Positions 26,301 to 39,792 of a DNA stretch of 64,000 nt are shown in pieces (within the stretch, counting starts at the first letter, position 1; each line of letters opens with the position of its first letter). The position numbers were made by a program, and so were the translations under genes. The stretch is from Agelas oroides (Eukaryota; Porifera; Demospongiae; Agelasida; Agelasidae). The stretch is from positions 7,502,792-7,566,791 of the forward strand of contig OX422186.1 of assembly GCA_949130485.1 (NCBI GenBank). The letters are read 5' to 3'. The notes below the pieces were generated by a model that worked only from the letters and a program-made list of their open reading frames with translations, ran no database searches and was not told the origin of the DNA.

Positions 26301-29300
26301 GCTGGAAACCTGATATAAGAATGCTGGATACCCACTAAGACCCAAACTGTACTGGCTAATGCGGTTGCTGAGTCATAACATACTTGGTGGCTGTTTACTT
26401 GTGTGTACAATTTCAAGCCCTCCTAGTTGGTTGTTGCTGTATCCTCTGTACAGCTGGACAACAGGTTCTCCTCTTGTTTTGTTCACTGCAAAAATTTGTG
26501 TGGGTTCTGTCCAGTAGATCATATCTTCAAACTGTGTGATTCCTGACGGGAACACTATCGTTTTGCTCACAGGAGCTGAGTGGGTGGAGCTGTCTCCATT
26601 CATGTTCAATGATTCTATTCGGTAGGAGCAGTAGTCAATCCAGTATACTGTATGGGATGAGTAGTCTAAAGTGAGGGGGGCTGCACATGTTACTCGTGTG
26701 TACAGTGTTTCTCTCGCAGCTCCAGTGATTGCCACTCTTTCAATGCTGTTTGTTGTCCTGTCTGCCCAGTATAACCACCTAACATGTATAATTATGTATG
26801 ACATCATCATTGCGTATAGCATTGGCATGTTGATAATTAACAATGCCACTAATTTATGAATACATATCAGTACATAGCTAGTTGAAATATGATTCTAAAT
26901 TGCATACATGTAATACTTAACTTTGCGTTGGAACTAAGCTACATATAATCTAATCACATATACTGGCATGTTGTGAATGAGGACAAAGTTTCACTAATGG
27001 CCAAAACACGTCTGCGCAGTGAGTGACTTGACATAACATCTAGACCTTTTTTTAGGGGGATGTGGTTCGTTGATTGGTTTTAACTATGTAACAAACAGCA
27101 ACTAGCCAACTGTTATGCACAACATATACAACACCTACCCATAGCCAGGATAGGGGTACACTGCAATTCCAACAGGAAGACTATTCATTCCAGAATACAG
27201 TACCACCCGTCTCACAGAGGTCCTCAGATTGAACTCCTCTATCAGGTGGCTGTCCCGGTTAGTCCAGTATAAGTTGTCATTGATCCAGTCCACTGCCAGG
27301 TCAGCTAGTGCCAAACAGAGTAAAACTACTGCACTTATCTATGGCCAGTAGAGTATACTTAACTGGGTAAACAATGTTGTTTAGCTCTGGGCAATGAAGT
27401 GAAACCTAAGCAGATACAAAGTAGGCTCTCTCTTTTTGTTGTCTGTTTAGCTGCTGTAATTGATATAGCACAAATTGAGTGGAATCCCTTCACTGGTATG
27501 ATGTGAACACTCAATATTGAAAATTCATTCAGAGAATTTAGTTCTCTTTTAACCACAGTTTTCACATTAACAGTAACTATATCTGCTGTGATTGGACATA
27601 CCTGGATACTTCAGCTCATTTGCGATGATGATCTTGATATTTGATCCGTTGACATGAGCCTGCTCGATTGTCTGTTTGTTTATGTTGGACCAAAACACAT
27701 AATCTAATCTGCAAAGTGAAACAATAAGCCAGATTTAGTTACACTGTGTGCAACTGTACCACCCACTCTCGTCTCCAAGCCCCTGCCCGGGTTTTTTTTT
27801 TCGCTAGCTGTACTATGTAAAACATCTTGCTATTTAAAACATGAACATTGAGAGAACTTAGGAGCATTAAAATAAAGTAGATCGAGCTAACACAGTAACT
27901 GCTTTAGGTATGTGACTGTTAACAATCGTTTTGTTGCTATTGAAATCTCATTTCTCAAATTACATACCTCTAGAAAGTGCATTCATACATTTTTATGGTG
28001 AGACCATAATTCGTTTGAGAGAGAAAGGCACATCTAGCTAGACACACATTTGTAACAGGATCATCTACAAATAATTATCACACTGAAGAAACACTCAACG
28101 AATTAACAGTCACCTACATACCAATGCAAACTAGCCCTTCTCATTATGTGGTACTAAAACGATTCAGCCCATATGTGACTCAAGGGTATAGCTTGGCGGC
28201 AAGTTTGGGTGGTTGAATAATGCAGCTTGTACAAAATGTTGTTGTATGCCAGCTAGGTGTTGGCGGGGGGGGTTCACATGGAAGCTTACACTTACAAGTT
28301 AGCTACAAGAACGAAACTAAAAACCTTTGGTGAAGGAGCACTGCTTTTCTGTCCTTCACTGGCACTAAAAAAAAGGTCTGTTGCATTGCTTCCTTCACTA
28401 TTTGCCATATAATGTAGCTATAGTGTAAGCTTACACAAAGGCAATGTGTAATTCCTCGAACTTTGGGTGAGCTTACTGATTAATTAGATGGGCTAGCTCC
28501 ATGCACCCTAGTCTCGTACCCAGACCCCACCCTCTCACGAGGAAAAGGGTCTGGTGACCAGTGAGCATTTTCTTGGTTGTGCCGAGTCAGCAGTCTCAAT
28601 TCTGAACAAGTCAATGAAATAGCACAACGTCATACATGTGTTGAAGCTAGCCAATGAAATACCTTTACGTCATAAACAAGTTATCATTCTCTTATTCAAA
28701 AATCAAGATTGCTGACTTGGCACAAACAAGGAAGCACTCTATAGTCACCAGACCCTTTTCCTTGTGAGAGGGTGGGGTCTGGAGACGAGACTAATGTACC
28801 CTGGCCCAGCCTTGACTATGCCACTTGACTTAAAGATGAAACTTTTGTGTAAGGTACAAAATTGTACATGGTCTTGCTGACTTCCCTAATGCTCCCATCT
28901 CCTGAAGAGACAACCCTATGAAGTTTAAATCTCCATACAGTGTCAGGATTTACTGCAAAGACAAACAGCTTCAAGTACTCTTTCTTCTGTGGCACTCTGT
29001 AATTAAATACCATCTGATGTGGGTGATCTGGCAACTTACAAAAATCAATGTTTTAACTTGGTAATATACTTTTTTAGTAGATGGGTACGCACCATGTATT
29101 AGCGTCATCCATGCTACTGTATGTATCCCTGGCATGCACTCTCATGCAGAATTACTATACCAAAAAATGTATGCGAACCTGTAGTGGTAGTCAATGGCAA
29201 CAATTCCCCCCACTTGCTCTTGCACTAGTAGCTGCATGTCACTTCCATTAGGACTGATGCGATAGATCCCATTCCAAGTTGCAAACAGGAGATACGGAGC

Positions 29301-29924
29301 TCTGTGGTGAAACATGAAGAAGTATAAGTGAATATGTGTGCATATTTCACCATTTGGACTCTGTGTGACTAATTTTTAACCATCCACAAGATTTTCCACA
29401 TTGTTCCTTATTATTTGTGAGGTTGTATTACAGTACCTCAATATGTGCTATTACACCCTTCACAGTTAATTCAGTGATTGTGTGCAACAAATTTTTTGGT
29501 TTGTGAACCTAAGTCCATGAATCAAACTCTCATTGCTGTAAATTTGTTATGGCTTAACAAAAAAGAAAAACAATTACCCTATGTAACTCCGTGTATACTC
29601 AAAAACTTTTAGCACTGTTGTTCAGCCAATCAGTGGGCTATTTCGCTTTTTGCACTGTTCATATGCACATGTACAAGACAAAACATACTTCAGCATTTCT
29701 GCAATGGAACTTCACTGTACTATAAATGCACGTAAACATATATTGTTGTTGTTGTTTTTTTTCACTACAATGATTTGGCATGCTATTCAACAACATATAT
29801 ACTCGGCTACTTCGCAATTAAGTTCCACATTAACAAGTTTCTACCTGCTTTCCTGTGCATGTATCAGATGGTAGCTGATTGCGAGAAGGAAAAGTCGTAG
29901 GGCGACGGTGGAGGGGCTCTTCAT
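23366..29924 (-). CDS. Receptor B: YWTD propeller, two EGF modules, long mucin-like stalk, TM, short tail
   Basis: Ten exons: 29845-29924, 29179-29301, 27602-27708, 27139-27304, 26384-26778, 26086-26220, 24950-25072, 23837-24867, 23680-23755, 23366-23520; phases fit, about 796 residues. Signal peptide [17 protein letters not shown]. The propeller spans exons 2-5 ([57 protein letters not shown]). Exon 6 is an EGF-like module ([18 protein letters not shown]). Exon 7 is a calcium-binding EGF ([16 protein letters not shown]). Exon 8 encodes 343 Ser/Thr-rich residues with a tandem 18-residue repeat containing [15 protein letters not shown]. The TM is split over exons 9 and 10, then RRK and a short tail with a SFRAL motif shared with receptor C. 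Exon lengths 123/107/166/395 nt match the paralogues. A type I surface receptor or adhesion protein is inferred. Confidence 0.9.
24596..24822 (-). repeat. In-frame coding repeat in the mucin stalk of receptor B
   Basis: Four 54-nt units encode an 18-residue repeat containing [15 protein letters not shown]. The near-identical DNA copies indicate recent expansion, so length polymorphism is likely. Confidence 0.9.
26990..27082 (+). mobile_element. Degraded copy of the hammerhead-associated repeat
   Basis: GGCCAAAACACGTCTGCGCA and TGACATAACATCTAGACC, then GGGGGATGTGGTTCGTTGAT, parallel the copy at 13396. The ribozyme core is not intact. Located in the receptor B intron between exons 4 and 5. Confidence 0.55.
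28509..28793. mobile_element. Foldback element of 285 bp, TAGTCTCG ends
   Basis: Terminal inverted repeats TAGTCTCGTACCCAGACCCC and its near complement, followed inwards by a second inverted block (CCTCTCACGAGGAAAAGGGT). Flanks ATGCACCC and ATGTACCC form an 8-bp target duplication with one mismatch. It lies in a receptor B intron. Confidence 0.75.
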
Positions 29925-30833
29925 CGCTTCTCCCGGAGATCTACAGGCCAATCAGGTCTACATTCTGCTGCATGCACAATATTTTATATCTAGCGATAGT
30001 GACACGTCACGAGTCAAACATACCGAGAGACAGTCCGCATTCTTTTGCTGTGTCTTTGTAAATAAAAGTATGTTGTTTGTGTACGGAAACGTCCCCGTAG
30101 CAGTCGCATGTTGCGACACGGGGTGACTAGTACAGCTTAGGCGGCATGTCAAATATCTAATTATATCTCAGCGTTTCCTGACTGTAACCCACAGCATGCA
30201 ACGCTCAGTGTAAGAATGAGGACCAATTTGGCAGACCTGCTAAGGAAACCTACTGGCCAGAAGTATGCGGCCCTGCTGGCAGAAGTATGGGGAACTGGAG
30301 TATGGGGACTCCTCTGGCAGAATATGAGGCTCTGCTGGTAGAATAGGGTGATCCTTGCTGCCAGAAAGTACGGCGATCAGCTGGCAGAAGTATGGGACCT
30401 TGCACCAGAAGTATGGGACCTTGCTGCCAGAAGTATGGGACCTTGCGCCAGAAGTATGGGACCTTGCTGCCAGAAGTATGGGACCTTGCTGCCAAAAGTA
30501 TGGCGATCGGCTGGCAGAACTATGGGACCTCGCTACCAGAAGTATGGGACCATGCTGCCAGAACTATGGCCCAGGGCTGGCAGAACTATGGGACTCCCCC
30601 CCTCAAACCTAGCATTATGGCACTACTTTAGAGCACATTAGAACACTACTTGGTTAGTAAAGCAGATGTGTGCAATGGGACACACGATGACATGCAAAGT
30701 GCATGAGTAGAAACATAAAAGCTGTTGTAAAATTAATGTAAAAAGAAAAACACAATCAAAGTACAAGATGAGTACTAATGGTGACATACAAACACTAAAC
30801 TGAAAATACCCCAAATTATTAAGTCAAAAAGGA
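29925..30833. other. Intergenic region between receptors B and C
   Basis: Contains the receptor B promoter side, a minisatellite at 30290-30600, and an AT-rich stretch that is probably the receptor C 3' UTR. No further gene seen. Confidence 0.5.
30290..30600. repeat. 22-bp minisatellite
   Basis: Irregular units of AGAAGTATGGGACCTTGCTG and variants. ORFs through it on both strands are repeat translations. Confidence 0.9.
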
Positions 30834-33800
30834 TTAATCATCCCACTTCAGTGCATATGAATGACATGATTGTGTTTCAGTAGCATCTGAAGCGGAACCA
30901 GTTGCTGTAATAACAGGAGAAGTGGATACAGGCGGCCTGGTGTACACTGCAAATGAACTTCTAGAAGAAGAAGAACCATCCATTGATGATCCAGAAGAAG
31001 TTGCTGGGGACTGAGTATTGAGTGCGCGAAATGAGCTCCCAGCAGAAGAAGTACCATACATGCCTGGTGCCCACGTCCGTGTTCTTCTCCTGTATCTGTA
31101 GAGTAGCAATGCCATGAAGAGAAGACCTGAAACTGTAGAAGAGATCAATTTCTTGAATTCAAGGTGTAAGACAATAAGCAAAACTTTGTATTAGTTATCT
31201 ACAATTGTCTTTACCAATGATGACTGCTGCTACTATCACTGAGGTTGAAGCAACGAGCAGTCCTATCTGAGTTCTGCGGGTCTGTGAAAACAAAAGGAAA
31301 AGGCTATGTAGTTTTATACTGTCATATGCCAGAAACTTTTCAACAGGTACATACCACACAGCAATGAAGGGCTTTATTAGCATACTTGGAGTCAGGCTTC
31401 ATTGAACAATGAGCATAACTTACATCATTGTCACCCTCTGAAGGCGGAACTGGTGTTTGCATTGGCTCCAACATGGAAGATGGAATCACTTCGAGTGTTG
31501 GAGCTAATGTTTTTGAAGCAGAAAACTGTACAGCAGAAATGTCATCATTGGCTGTATATGAACTTGAGCTTGAAAATGAACTAGATGTTAGCAAAGAAGT
31601 CTGGAGGTTATTGGCATCAGGAGTCTGGGAAGATGTTCCCACGTGTGTAGGTACTACTAGAGGCACTTGTGATGATGTACTTGGGGTAGCAATACCACTG
31701 GTTGTTGCAGTTGATTTGTCAGCAATCTTTGCAGATGTACTTGGGGTAGCAATACTGCTGCTTCTCAGCAAGGTTGTTGCAGTTGATTTGTCAGCAATCT
31801 TTGCAGATGTACTTGGGGTAGCAATACTGCTGCTTCTCAGCGAGGTTGTTGCACTTGATTTGTCAGCAATCTTTGCAGACGTAGTTGGGATAACTGGGTG
31901 TCGCGGAGCTGTAGAGGAGATAACTTGGCAGTTTACAGCTGCATCCATTTTAGTTTACTGTATCATGGGAGTCAAAGAGTGTGTCGATACTATAGCATGT
32001 CTGTATGTATACCTGTACAGCATTCCTGTATCACAGTCACTTGGTTACTTTGATGCATGTTTTTACTCCAGAGCATCAAGGTTAATTGTTAAGCGCTATA
32101 GTACTCTACATTTACAGTAGAGTTAGACTACATTGTGTATGCAGTCTTTCAGACTAGTCTTAAGTCATCTGGTATGGAGATGAACTGATTTTGCCTTCAA
32201 GCATGCAGCCTTCATTGTATGCATGAGATCAAAGTACTTTAAATAACACAAAGCTGAAAGATATGCAAATATTGGTAGTTACACAGACTCTACTACCTAT
32301 ATATAGCTGGGCATGCACTGAGAGTGTAGTCTAGCTTGAACAAGTTGTCATATGGCTACTACGTACATGTGAAAGCAACTGTAACTAGCATTCTATCCCT
32401 CATTCAGGGTGAGTTACCATGAGCATTATTCATGCCATCCTAGATCTAATCATACCTCCTTGACAGGTCTTATTGTCCAAGCCCAGAATATAGCCTTGAT
32501 TACATGAGCACCTGTAGCTGCCCCTCAGGTTGGTGCACACATGCTCACAGCCGCCATTGTTTTGTGCGCACTCATCAACATCTGTGTATGGTACAATACG
32601 TACATTTACCAACCATTATGTGAGTGGTTCAGGTAAATTCAAACCTTAATGCACGACTCAAGTTCTGTTGAAATTGAGGTTTGCAATAAAGGAGAGACTT
32701 ATAGGCTATTAAAGTTGGTTTCTTCACCTACAAATGTATATTTCTAACTAGTATGTGTATTATCCATGGCAGCCACATCCACCTTACGAGGCATGTTATG
32801 CTATGACTAATATAATTTTTCATTAATCATTTATATACAAATTTATATTATTACCTGTTGCACAAGTTCGTCCAGTCCAGCCTTTGTTGCAAGTACATTG
32901 ACCATGAGAGACACACCAGCCATTTACACATGGTGGGACACACACAGCTGTGTATGCATAGGAAGTGAGTGGTATCACATATTGTGTCTGTTTCCTGGAC
33001 TTTGTACCCAAGATTCCAACTCATAGTCTCTATGGTTCTACCCTCATACCAATAATACTTGATTGTCACCAATCAAAGCAAGAAGTGGGAAGGGTGTACG
33101 TGGGAAAGGTCCGCACAAATTAGAGTGCTTACCAACATTAATGATCCCACCTCATAACTTAGTTCCACCCTTATTTTGATACTAGACGTTACGTGGTAAT
33201 CAAAGCTTTGTGTATTTTTCCGCAAACGGAAACTTGAACAGCTATGGTTAAGGCTACTCCAATGAAGGTTTCTGAATTACAGAATACAGGGCACACGGAA
33301 TCCAATTTTAGAAATTTTCAGAGCATCAATGATCATAGCTATTTGGGGAAAAGGCTTGCTCCCACATTGTATACCATTATGCTTGTTTCATCCACAATGT
33401 TTACATATGAAGAGTGCACACCACTTAGCAACCTAGGAAGCATGACTGGTGGGCAGGAAAAGGGTCATGGCACCAAGGTAACTAAGGCAAAGACCCAATG
33501 GCTCAAAATGGCTGTATGTCGTTACTCTTGAGCAAGCATTCCAGATACAGTATGTCAGAAATGGCCCATTTATTCGTACTGATTCAAGTATTATAGGTTG
33601 GAGCATTGCTGCTAAGCTTGTGTCGATCTGTACAATATAGTGAATATAGTTTACCAACTTGCATACTCACCTGGTGGTTGTTGTGATGGATGCACCACAT
33701 GTACTGCTCTCAGATGTTGACTGCTAGTACTACTGTACACCATTGTGATTGGGCTGCCAGGTTTAAGGTCAACTGAGTAGATTTGGGTAGGCTGGGTCCA

Positions 33801-36800
33801 GTACAGCATATTCCCATACTTTGCAATGCCGTATGAAAAAGTAACAAGCTGTTTCTTGTTGCTGTCCACAATTATTGAATAGTTTGTTCCATTAACACCA
33901 AGAGACTCAATGCGATAAGTACAGTAGTCACTCCAGAAAATCTTGCCAGTGTGATGCTCAATTGTCAGTGGCCATCCACATATCACATTCCTTCTTATGA
34001 CAGTCCTCCCATTATTCCCAGGTACAGCTACTCTCTCCAGCACATTGCGTCGTCTGTCCATCCAATAGATCAACCTGTACGGACATGTCTCATTACTACT
34101 TTGTATGTAAATGAAACATAGCATTATTTGTTATAGGGCCAGTAACAAACATGATTTTTGAGACATCTAAATCATATCAACACTTCATATACTTCAATCT
34201 CAAAGGAACATATAGATAGGTACATTATAGGAAGAGAGTCAGTGAACAGAAACAGGCAGTCAGGAAGTTCAATATGAATAATGGAGTGGCAACCCATGTA
34301 CATAATGAAGACCATCGGATTGATTGGGAAGGGGCTAAGGTGATTGGTCAGCAGGAATTTTATTGGAAGAGAAGAGTCACAGAGGCCATCATGATCTACC
34401 AACACAACCAACAGACTATGAACTTGGATTGTGGCTTGAACTTAAACAAACTATGGCATGCATCACTTGACAAACCGTCTTGAATCATTACAAGTTCACC
34501 TTTTTCAATTTTTAACCCCACCCATCTTTATTTATCCGTTTCACTATTTAATACTGGTTTTCTTCTCATTAGTGTCATTGTAACTGACGAAGGCTCTCGA
34601 GCCGAAACGTCTCAAGTATATTGTCTTTGCTACGATAAACTTTGCTCACTTATGTCAACCATTGCATAATTGAAGCGTAGCAATGAGCCTGACCACTATA
34701 ACACACTGTGTGTTCATTCATGGAAATGCAGAAGCAGGGATTCTATTGTGGTACTTTGTTCATTGAGGATGGCTTCACCACAAACCTTACCCTTGATCCT
34801 GGAAGGGATACACAGCTATTCCTGTAGGGGTGCTGCTGGTTCCAGTAGTGAGCACAACTCTTCTCTGGGAGGTTTTCAGGTCATACTCCTCAATGCGATG
34901 AAGGTCCCGGTCTGTCCAATAGAGCTTGTCATTGATCCAGTCTACTGCCAACCCAGCTGAGAATGAAAGGAATCACCGTGGCTAAAGTTGTTCCCTTCCT
35001 TCAGTGTTTGTGAAAGAATGCCAGGTTAAATTGTAATCACCCCTATAAAGTAATAGGGTGTATCTCAGTGATATACCACCTGCTGTGGAGGAAAGTATTT
35101 CTTAGGGCACGATTGACTGGGCAAACAGTTTCCATGGCAACATAGTACATTTTTAATAGAGGATAGATCTACTCACATGGCAACTTTACTTGCATTTCCA
35201 AATATGGGTATAAACTTGGGTATGGCTATATATTTTGTGATACATGTACTAGATCAAATATTAATTCTTTGTGGTAGCCCTACTAACACTACATATTGAC
35301 ACTGATCTTCCTGCTGTATATTGGCAGGTGTTAACAGACAAGCAATTGGAACTACTTTCTCCAAGTCCAGATACCCACTTTAAAGACTAAATTACTTTCA
35401 TCACAAGCTACAAGGGCTTAATGTGATCACTATTGTACCTCTAACTGCTGATGTAGCAGTATAACTAACAGGAAATGACAACATTAATCCACTAACTATA
35501 AACAGACCACACACATCTGACACACTAAGGCTTCCCACACATGTGCCTACCTGGATAACTGAGCCCTGCTCTCACCAGTGTAGTAACGTTAGATCCATTC
35601 AGCTGAGCTGTCTTGATGGATGGCAGAGTTGTCGTTGCCCAAAACATACGATCCTTGCTGGTAGATAGAAGTGAAAGTCGAGGGTTAATATAATATTTGC
35701 ACTCAGTAAAATCAACACACCCTTTACTACTACTAAACCTCTAGCTTCTTTCACTGTTGGATTTTTTTTTTTTTTTTTTTTTTTGAGTTTAATAAATGTA
35801 TGTACAGCTAATACAGCCAAGATTCAAATTCAACTTTAAACCTGCCCACAAGCAAAACATTGGTGATGAGGTCAGACTTGAGGTTTATCATAGAAGCATC
35901 TTGGTCAGGGTGTAGTCATGTATGTGGTTCTTGTGAAAAATGGAGGACTTGTCCTGCAGCTGGCTACAGAATTTTACACCATTCATTTAGTATTATATTA
36001 TGTGTCAAGGTTATTGCTTGTCAATCACCACTAGCGTATTGCATGAGCAATATTGGCCAATTTTTCAGTAGTGAAAATATTATAAAAGATGATGTGTACA
36101 TTATTAGTTATGTGAGCAGTGATGACAGCATATGAGGTCTTCATGATATGTTGGAAATAGGGTTAGCACATACAATTATAACCAACAATGATACGAGTAA
36201 GTCACAATAGTTAGAGCGTCTTTAAGCTTGTGCTTGGGCTACAGTTGTCTCAACGTGCTGCTCAATGTATGTACACAAGGCCCTCCACCCAAGTAGCACG
36301 CCATTCATATTAGGTACCCTAATTCCATTAAAATCAGACCAAAGGGAAACAGTGGCGTGGTAAAGTTTTTGGTATGCTATCTTGAACAAAAGGGCTTCAC
36401 AAGAATAACATTCCAGTACCATGAGTTTGGTTGATGTTTAACGAGTCACAGGACTGGAATAAATTGTTGGCAAATTTGAAAACATGATGTCCATTAAGAC
36501 CTTCAATATTACAATCATATGTACTGCTAATTGCTTCCTGTGTCTGCCTTGGTTATTACTTTCTGTTGGCCTTGTATGCATATAGGAACTCCTATTAGAC
36601 CAGCCACAAGCTGAAGGAACAATTTCTGCATGTCAAAAAAATGTGACAGTCAATCTATTGAATGCATTTTGTTCACACCACGCAATCTTGAGCAGACACA
36701 CATACACCGTCTCTTCCACGTCACAATCCACACAAATATCACCCAAACACCAAATCACTCCACACACATGCACACCAACCACTTTACGTACACACACACA

Positions 36801-38326
36801 CTCCACATAAAGTACACTCCCTTAAGCTTCTAAAGAGCTCCTGTTGGAGTTGACAGATGCTAACAACCTGCCAGCATTAACATAACATGGTCTATTCTGT
36901 AAGCAGTACAGGACATACCATTAACCACATCCAACCAGTTCTTTGGAAGTGTAAGATGGGGTTTCTAAGTTGAAATTCTAACTTCAGAAATTCTATTTGC
37001 AGCTGTATCATCAATTTCTATATAAGGTTGCAATGATAAAACGTGGCTATGTATTATCACAAGTGGATCTACAAATCCCCATGCACGTGTTTCCACTTAA
37101 AGAATGTATTATCAAAGAGAAGATATGCTATACTGTTGAATATAAGCTAAGCTTCAACCATATTAACCATCAAACTTGAGCCAGGATGTCTGCAAAGAAT
37201 TTATGAAGACAAATGCACACCACTGAGCCACTTACCTATTACATAGCGTACACAGCAACATCGTGGTAACCCTATACCTTGTATGGAGACATGCAGGTGG
37301 CAGGTGTACTGCAGTGCAGCTACATGCATGTACATGTGCACTTAGTAAAATTCCATGTTCTTATTTGTGAGATGGCTTGCATTTCACAAAGTTCAGTTTT
37401 TTAGCATCTCATGGTGCAATATACCAAGGGATGTCATTCCATAGTAAATCCACCCTGTATTTATGGGAGGTGTATAATTGTATTTTTTATTTTTCTGAAC
37501 CAAAGACACACAAGTTCAGCTGCAAGCCGAAAAGCATTTTTGCCTGTAGTGAGCAGTGTATTACCAAGAGCTGTTATGATGAGTCATACCTGCCAACTGT
37601 GTAGTATTACCCACTGCCAAAAAACAAATTTTGTTCTCCAACAGCGATTTAAATTTCATGCACACATAACGTACATGACAATGTGTGTATACCTATGCAC
37701 ACAACCTACCTATAGTGGTAATCCACAGCCAAGATACCGCTTGGATCATCTACAAGTGTCTGCACATTCGATCCATTGAGAGACATGCGATATATGTAGC
37801 GATAAGTCACAAAGAGCACATATGGTGTGCTGCAGAAGAAATCAAACAAATTGCAAATGAATATAATCATAAATGGCATGACATCCTAGGAAATAGTGGG
37901 CAAAATTAACTATATGGTAACTGTTGTATCATGCATAAGCTATTTCTACACTACCAACACAATATCTATGACTATAAAATACACTACTGTATCATATAAA
38001 CTGAAGCATGCTGCAAGTGTAGGTCCCGTAATATGAGTAGTGCAGTCTGCCCTAATAAACGTGCATGAATAAGCTTTAATATTATTTTTCGACGGCAATG
38101 GCTTTGTAATATTCTCTAAGTAGGGCACTTGCAATTTTAATTCGAAGATAGTGGAACACAATACTAGCATGCTAGCTAGCTATGTTTATCATCATTAAAT
38201 TCCTTACACGTCGCTTTCTGATCCGGTGACCACTTGTCCTGCAACGCTGATCTCACTACCAGCGTTGAGAAGAATCAACACTCCAAGTAGAAACACACGC
38301 ATCTGAGCTGAGATTTTTCTGGTCAT
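30834..38326 (-). CDS. Receptor C: YWTD propeller, two EGF modules, mucin-like stalk, TM, Ser-rich tail
   Basis: Ten exons: 38208-38326, 37710-37829, 35551-35657, 34791-34956, 33671-34074, 32855-32947, 32456-32581, 31424-31938, 31215-31281, 30834-31126; phases fit, about 669 residues. Signal peptide from [20 protein letters not shown] (a second in-frame Met at 38302 could also start it). Propeller in exons 2-5 ([60 protein letters not shown]). EGF module [16 protein letters not shown] in exon 6 and calcium-binding [19 protein letters not shown] in exon 7. Exon 8 is mucin-like with a 22-24-residue repeat ([12 protein letters not shown]). The TM is split over exons 9 and 10; the tail is Ser-rich and ends KWDD. 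Exon 4 and its flanking intron are almost identical to those of receptor E, whereas other exons are diverged, which suggests gene conversion. Confidence 0.9.
31670..31890 (-). repeat. In-frame coding repeat in the mucin stalk of receptor C
   Basis: Three 60-72-nt units encode variants of [12 protein letters not shown]...SSSIATPST within exon 8 of receptor C. Confidence 0.85.
34584..34611 (+). ncRNA. Hammerhead-ribozyme-like motif of the Penelope-element type
   Basis: CTGACGA (34584-34590), stem II GGCT-CTCG-AGCC, then GAAACGTC (34604-34611). All core hammerhead positions are present, and helix III is the minimal self-complementary ACGT. Cleavage would fall after C34611. Helix I is weak. Such minimal motifs are known from Penelope-like retroelements; no element ORF is seen nearby. 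Confidence 0.55.
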
Positions 38327-39792
38327 GGCCGACTTCTCCATCATTCATATGGATAAGTATTTTTTGCAGGCTGGTTGCGACTGACACATATTGTTACCAA
38401 TTTGAATTTATACATACTGTTGCTTCCCGTACACAAGTCCTCAGCGCTGTGACGGAAACCACGGCGCACTCATATGGCTGCTTAAGCACACATACGGCTG
38501 CATATAATAGTAGCTGAAGAAAGTGCGTGTGCCTTGCCGTACATACATACAGTGGCAACTGAATGGAAGACTGATTGAGTTTTTAATTACTATTTTTAGA
38601 CCTACGACTAAGTATTGTCCTATGGATGTACATGCCACCGGCTGACGAATAAAACTAAAATTAAATTAATTACATGACATTGTAGGTAATTGCGATGTCT
38701 TGGAAAATGAGCAGCTAAGTTTGGTGTGGCGTACGACAACCTTTGATGTCAGAGCAAATTAGTGGGCAGGTGCATCTGTTATGAAGCCACAGTACACTTT
38801 AAGCATGCACACATGTAACATTGTATGGTTGTATAAAGACTTAGAATCTGATTGCCGCAGAGAGCATGCACTCTGTCACTTTACATCTGCGTGGACACGC
38901 GTATGCATATTATTATCAAGGCCTGGATGCACCCAAAGACAATTAACTGATAACGAAAATACAGTAGTGACGGCATCCTGGATCCACGGATGCATGAGCT
39001 ACTTGTGGCCATCCTGGAAGTGCTACGCATAATTAGGATGTACAAATAATCTGATATAGACAGGGGCTTACTTCACATCGTGAAATCACACCAAGCTGCA
39101 ATGTCTAGTGGCATACAAATGGTCTAGAAATGTCAGGTAGAAATGTCCCACCCAATTTTACCTGGTAATACGAAGTGTTTAGCGATATCAGAAGCTTATA
39201 ATCATATTCATGATAGCTACTGTTAGAAATGCACATAGAGTAACATGGTTACTTAACTAGATAGAGACCTATACCCAGTAACATATAGGTACAATTCTAA
39301 AGCAATTTTTTGCTGTATGTTTATGGGAATCTGCATGTTTGCTGTCGAGTGTGTTTCATCTGAAGGATCATTTCCAGAGGTCTTTGCTGCCTCCAGTCTT
39401 TGCTCACTTGCAATATTTGTTCAATCAAAGAATGATGGCTGTGAAGGACTGGGAACAAGGCTAGGAGTGAAGTCTACTATTACGTTGAAGGAGTCGATGG
39501 TATTTTCTCACAGCTAATTAGTGACATCTGTAGCATAAACAATATCCACCCATACTTTTTGTTTATTTTGAACCATCTGCTATTTGTATTTGTACTATAG
39601 ATCTAGCTGTTTTCTGTTCTCGACTAATATTATTGAGGATTGCATCCTACTAGGCTGACGCTCAGCCTAGACCGCGCCCCATGATGCCTTGCGTATACGT
39701 GGTGAATGGACCATCAGATCAGATTGGCATGAAAGGTGAATATTCATCTTTGGGGACTATAGTCTCCAAAACGGCACTGAGATTTGTCGACG
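38327..39792. other. Divergent intergenic region between receptor C and gene D
   Basis: About 1.5 kb head-to-head spacer. It includes one single TAGCC-family end near 39450 (GGGAACAAGGCTAGG). No ORF or conserved motif is convincing. Confidence 0.45.
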
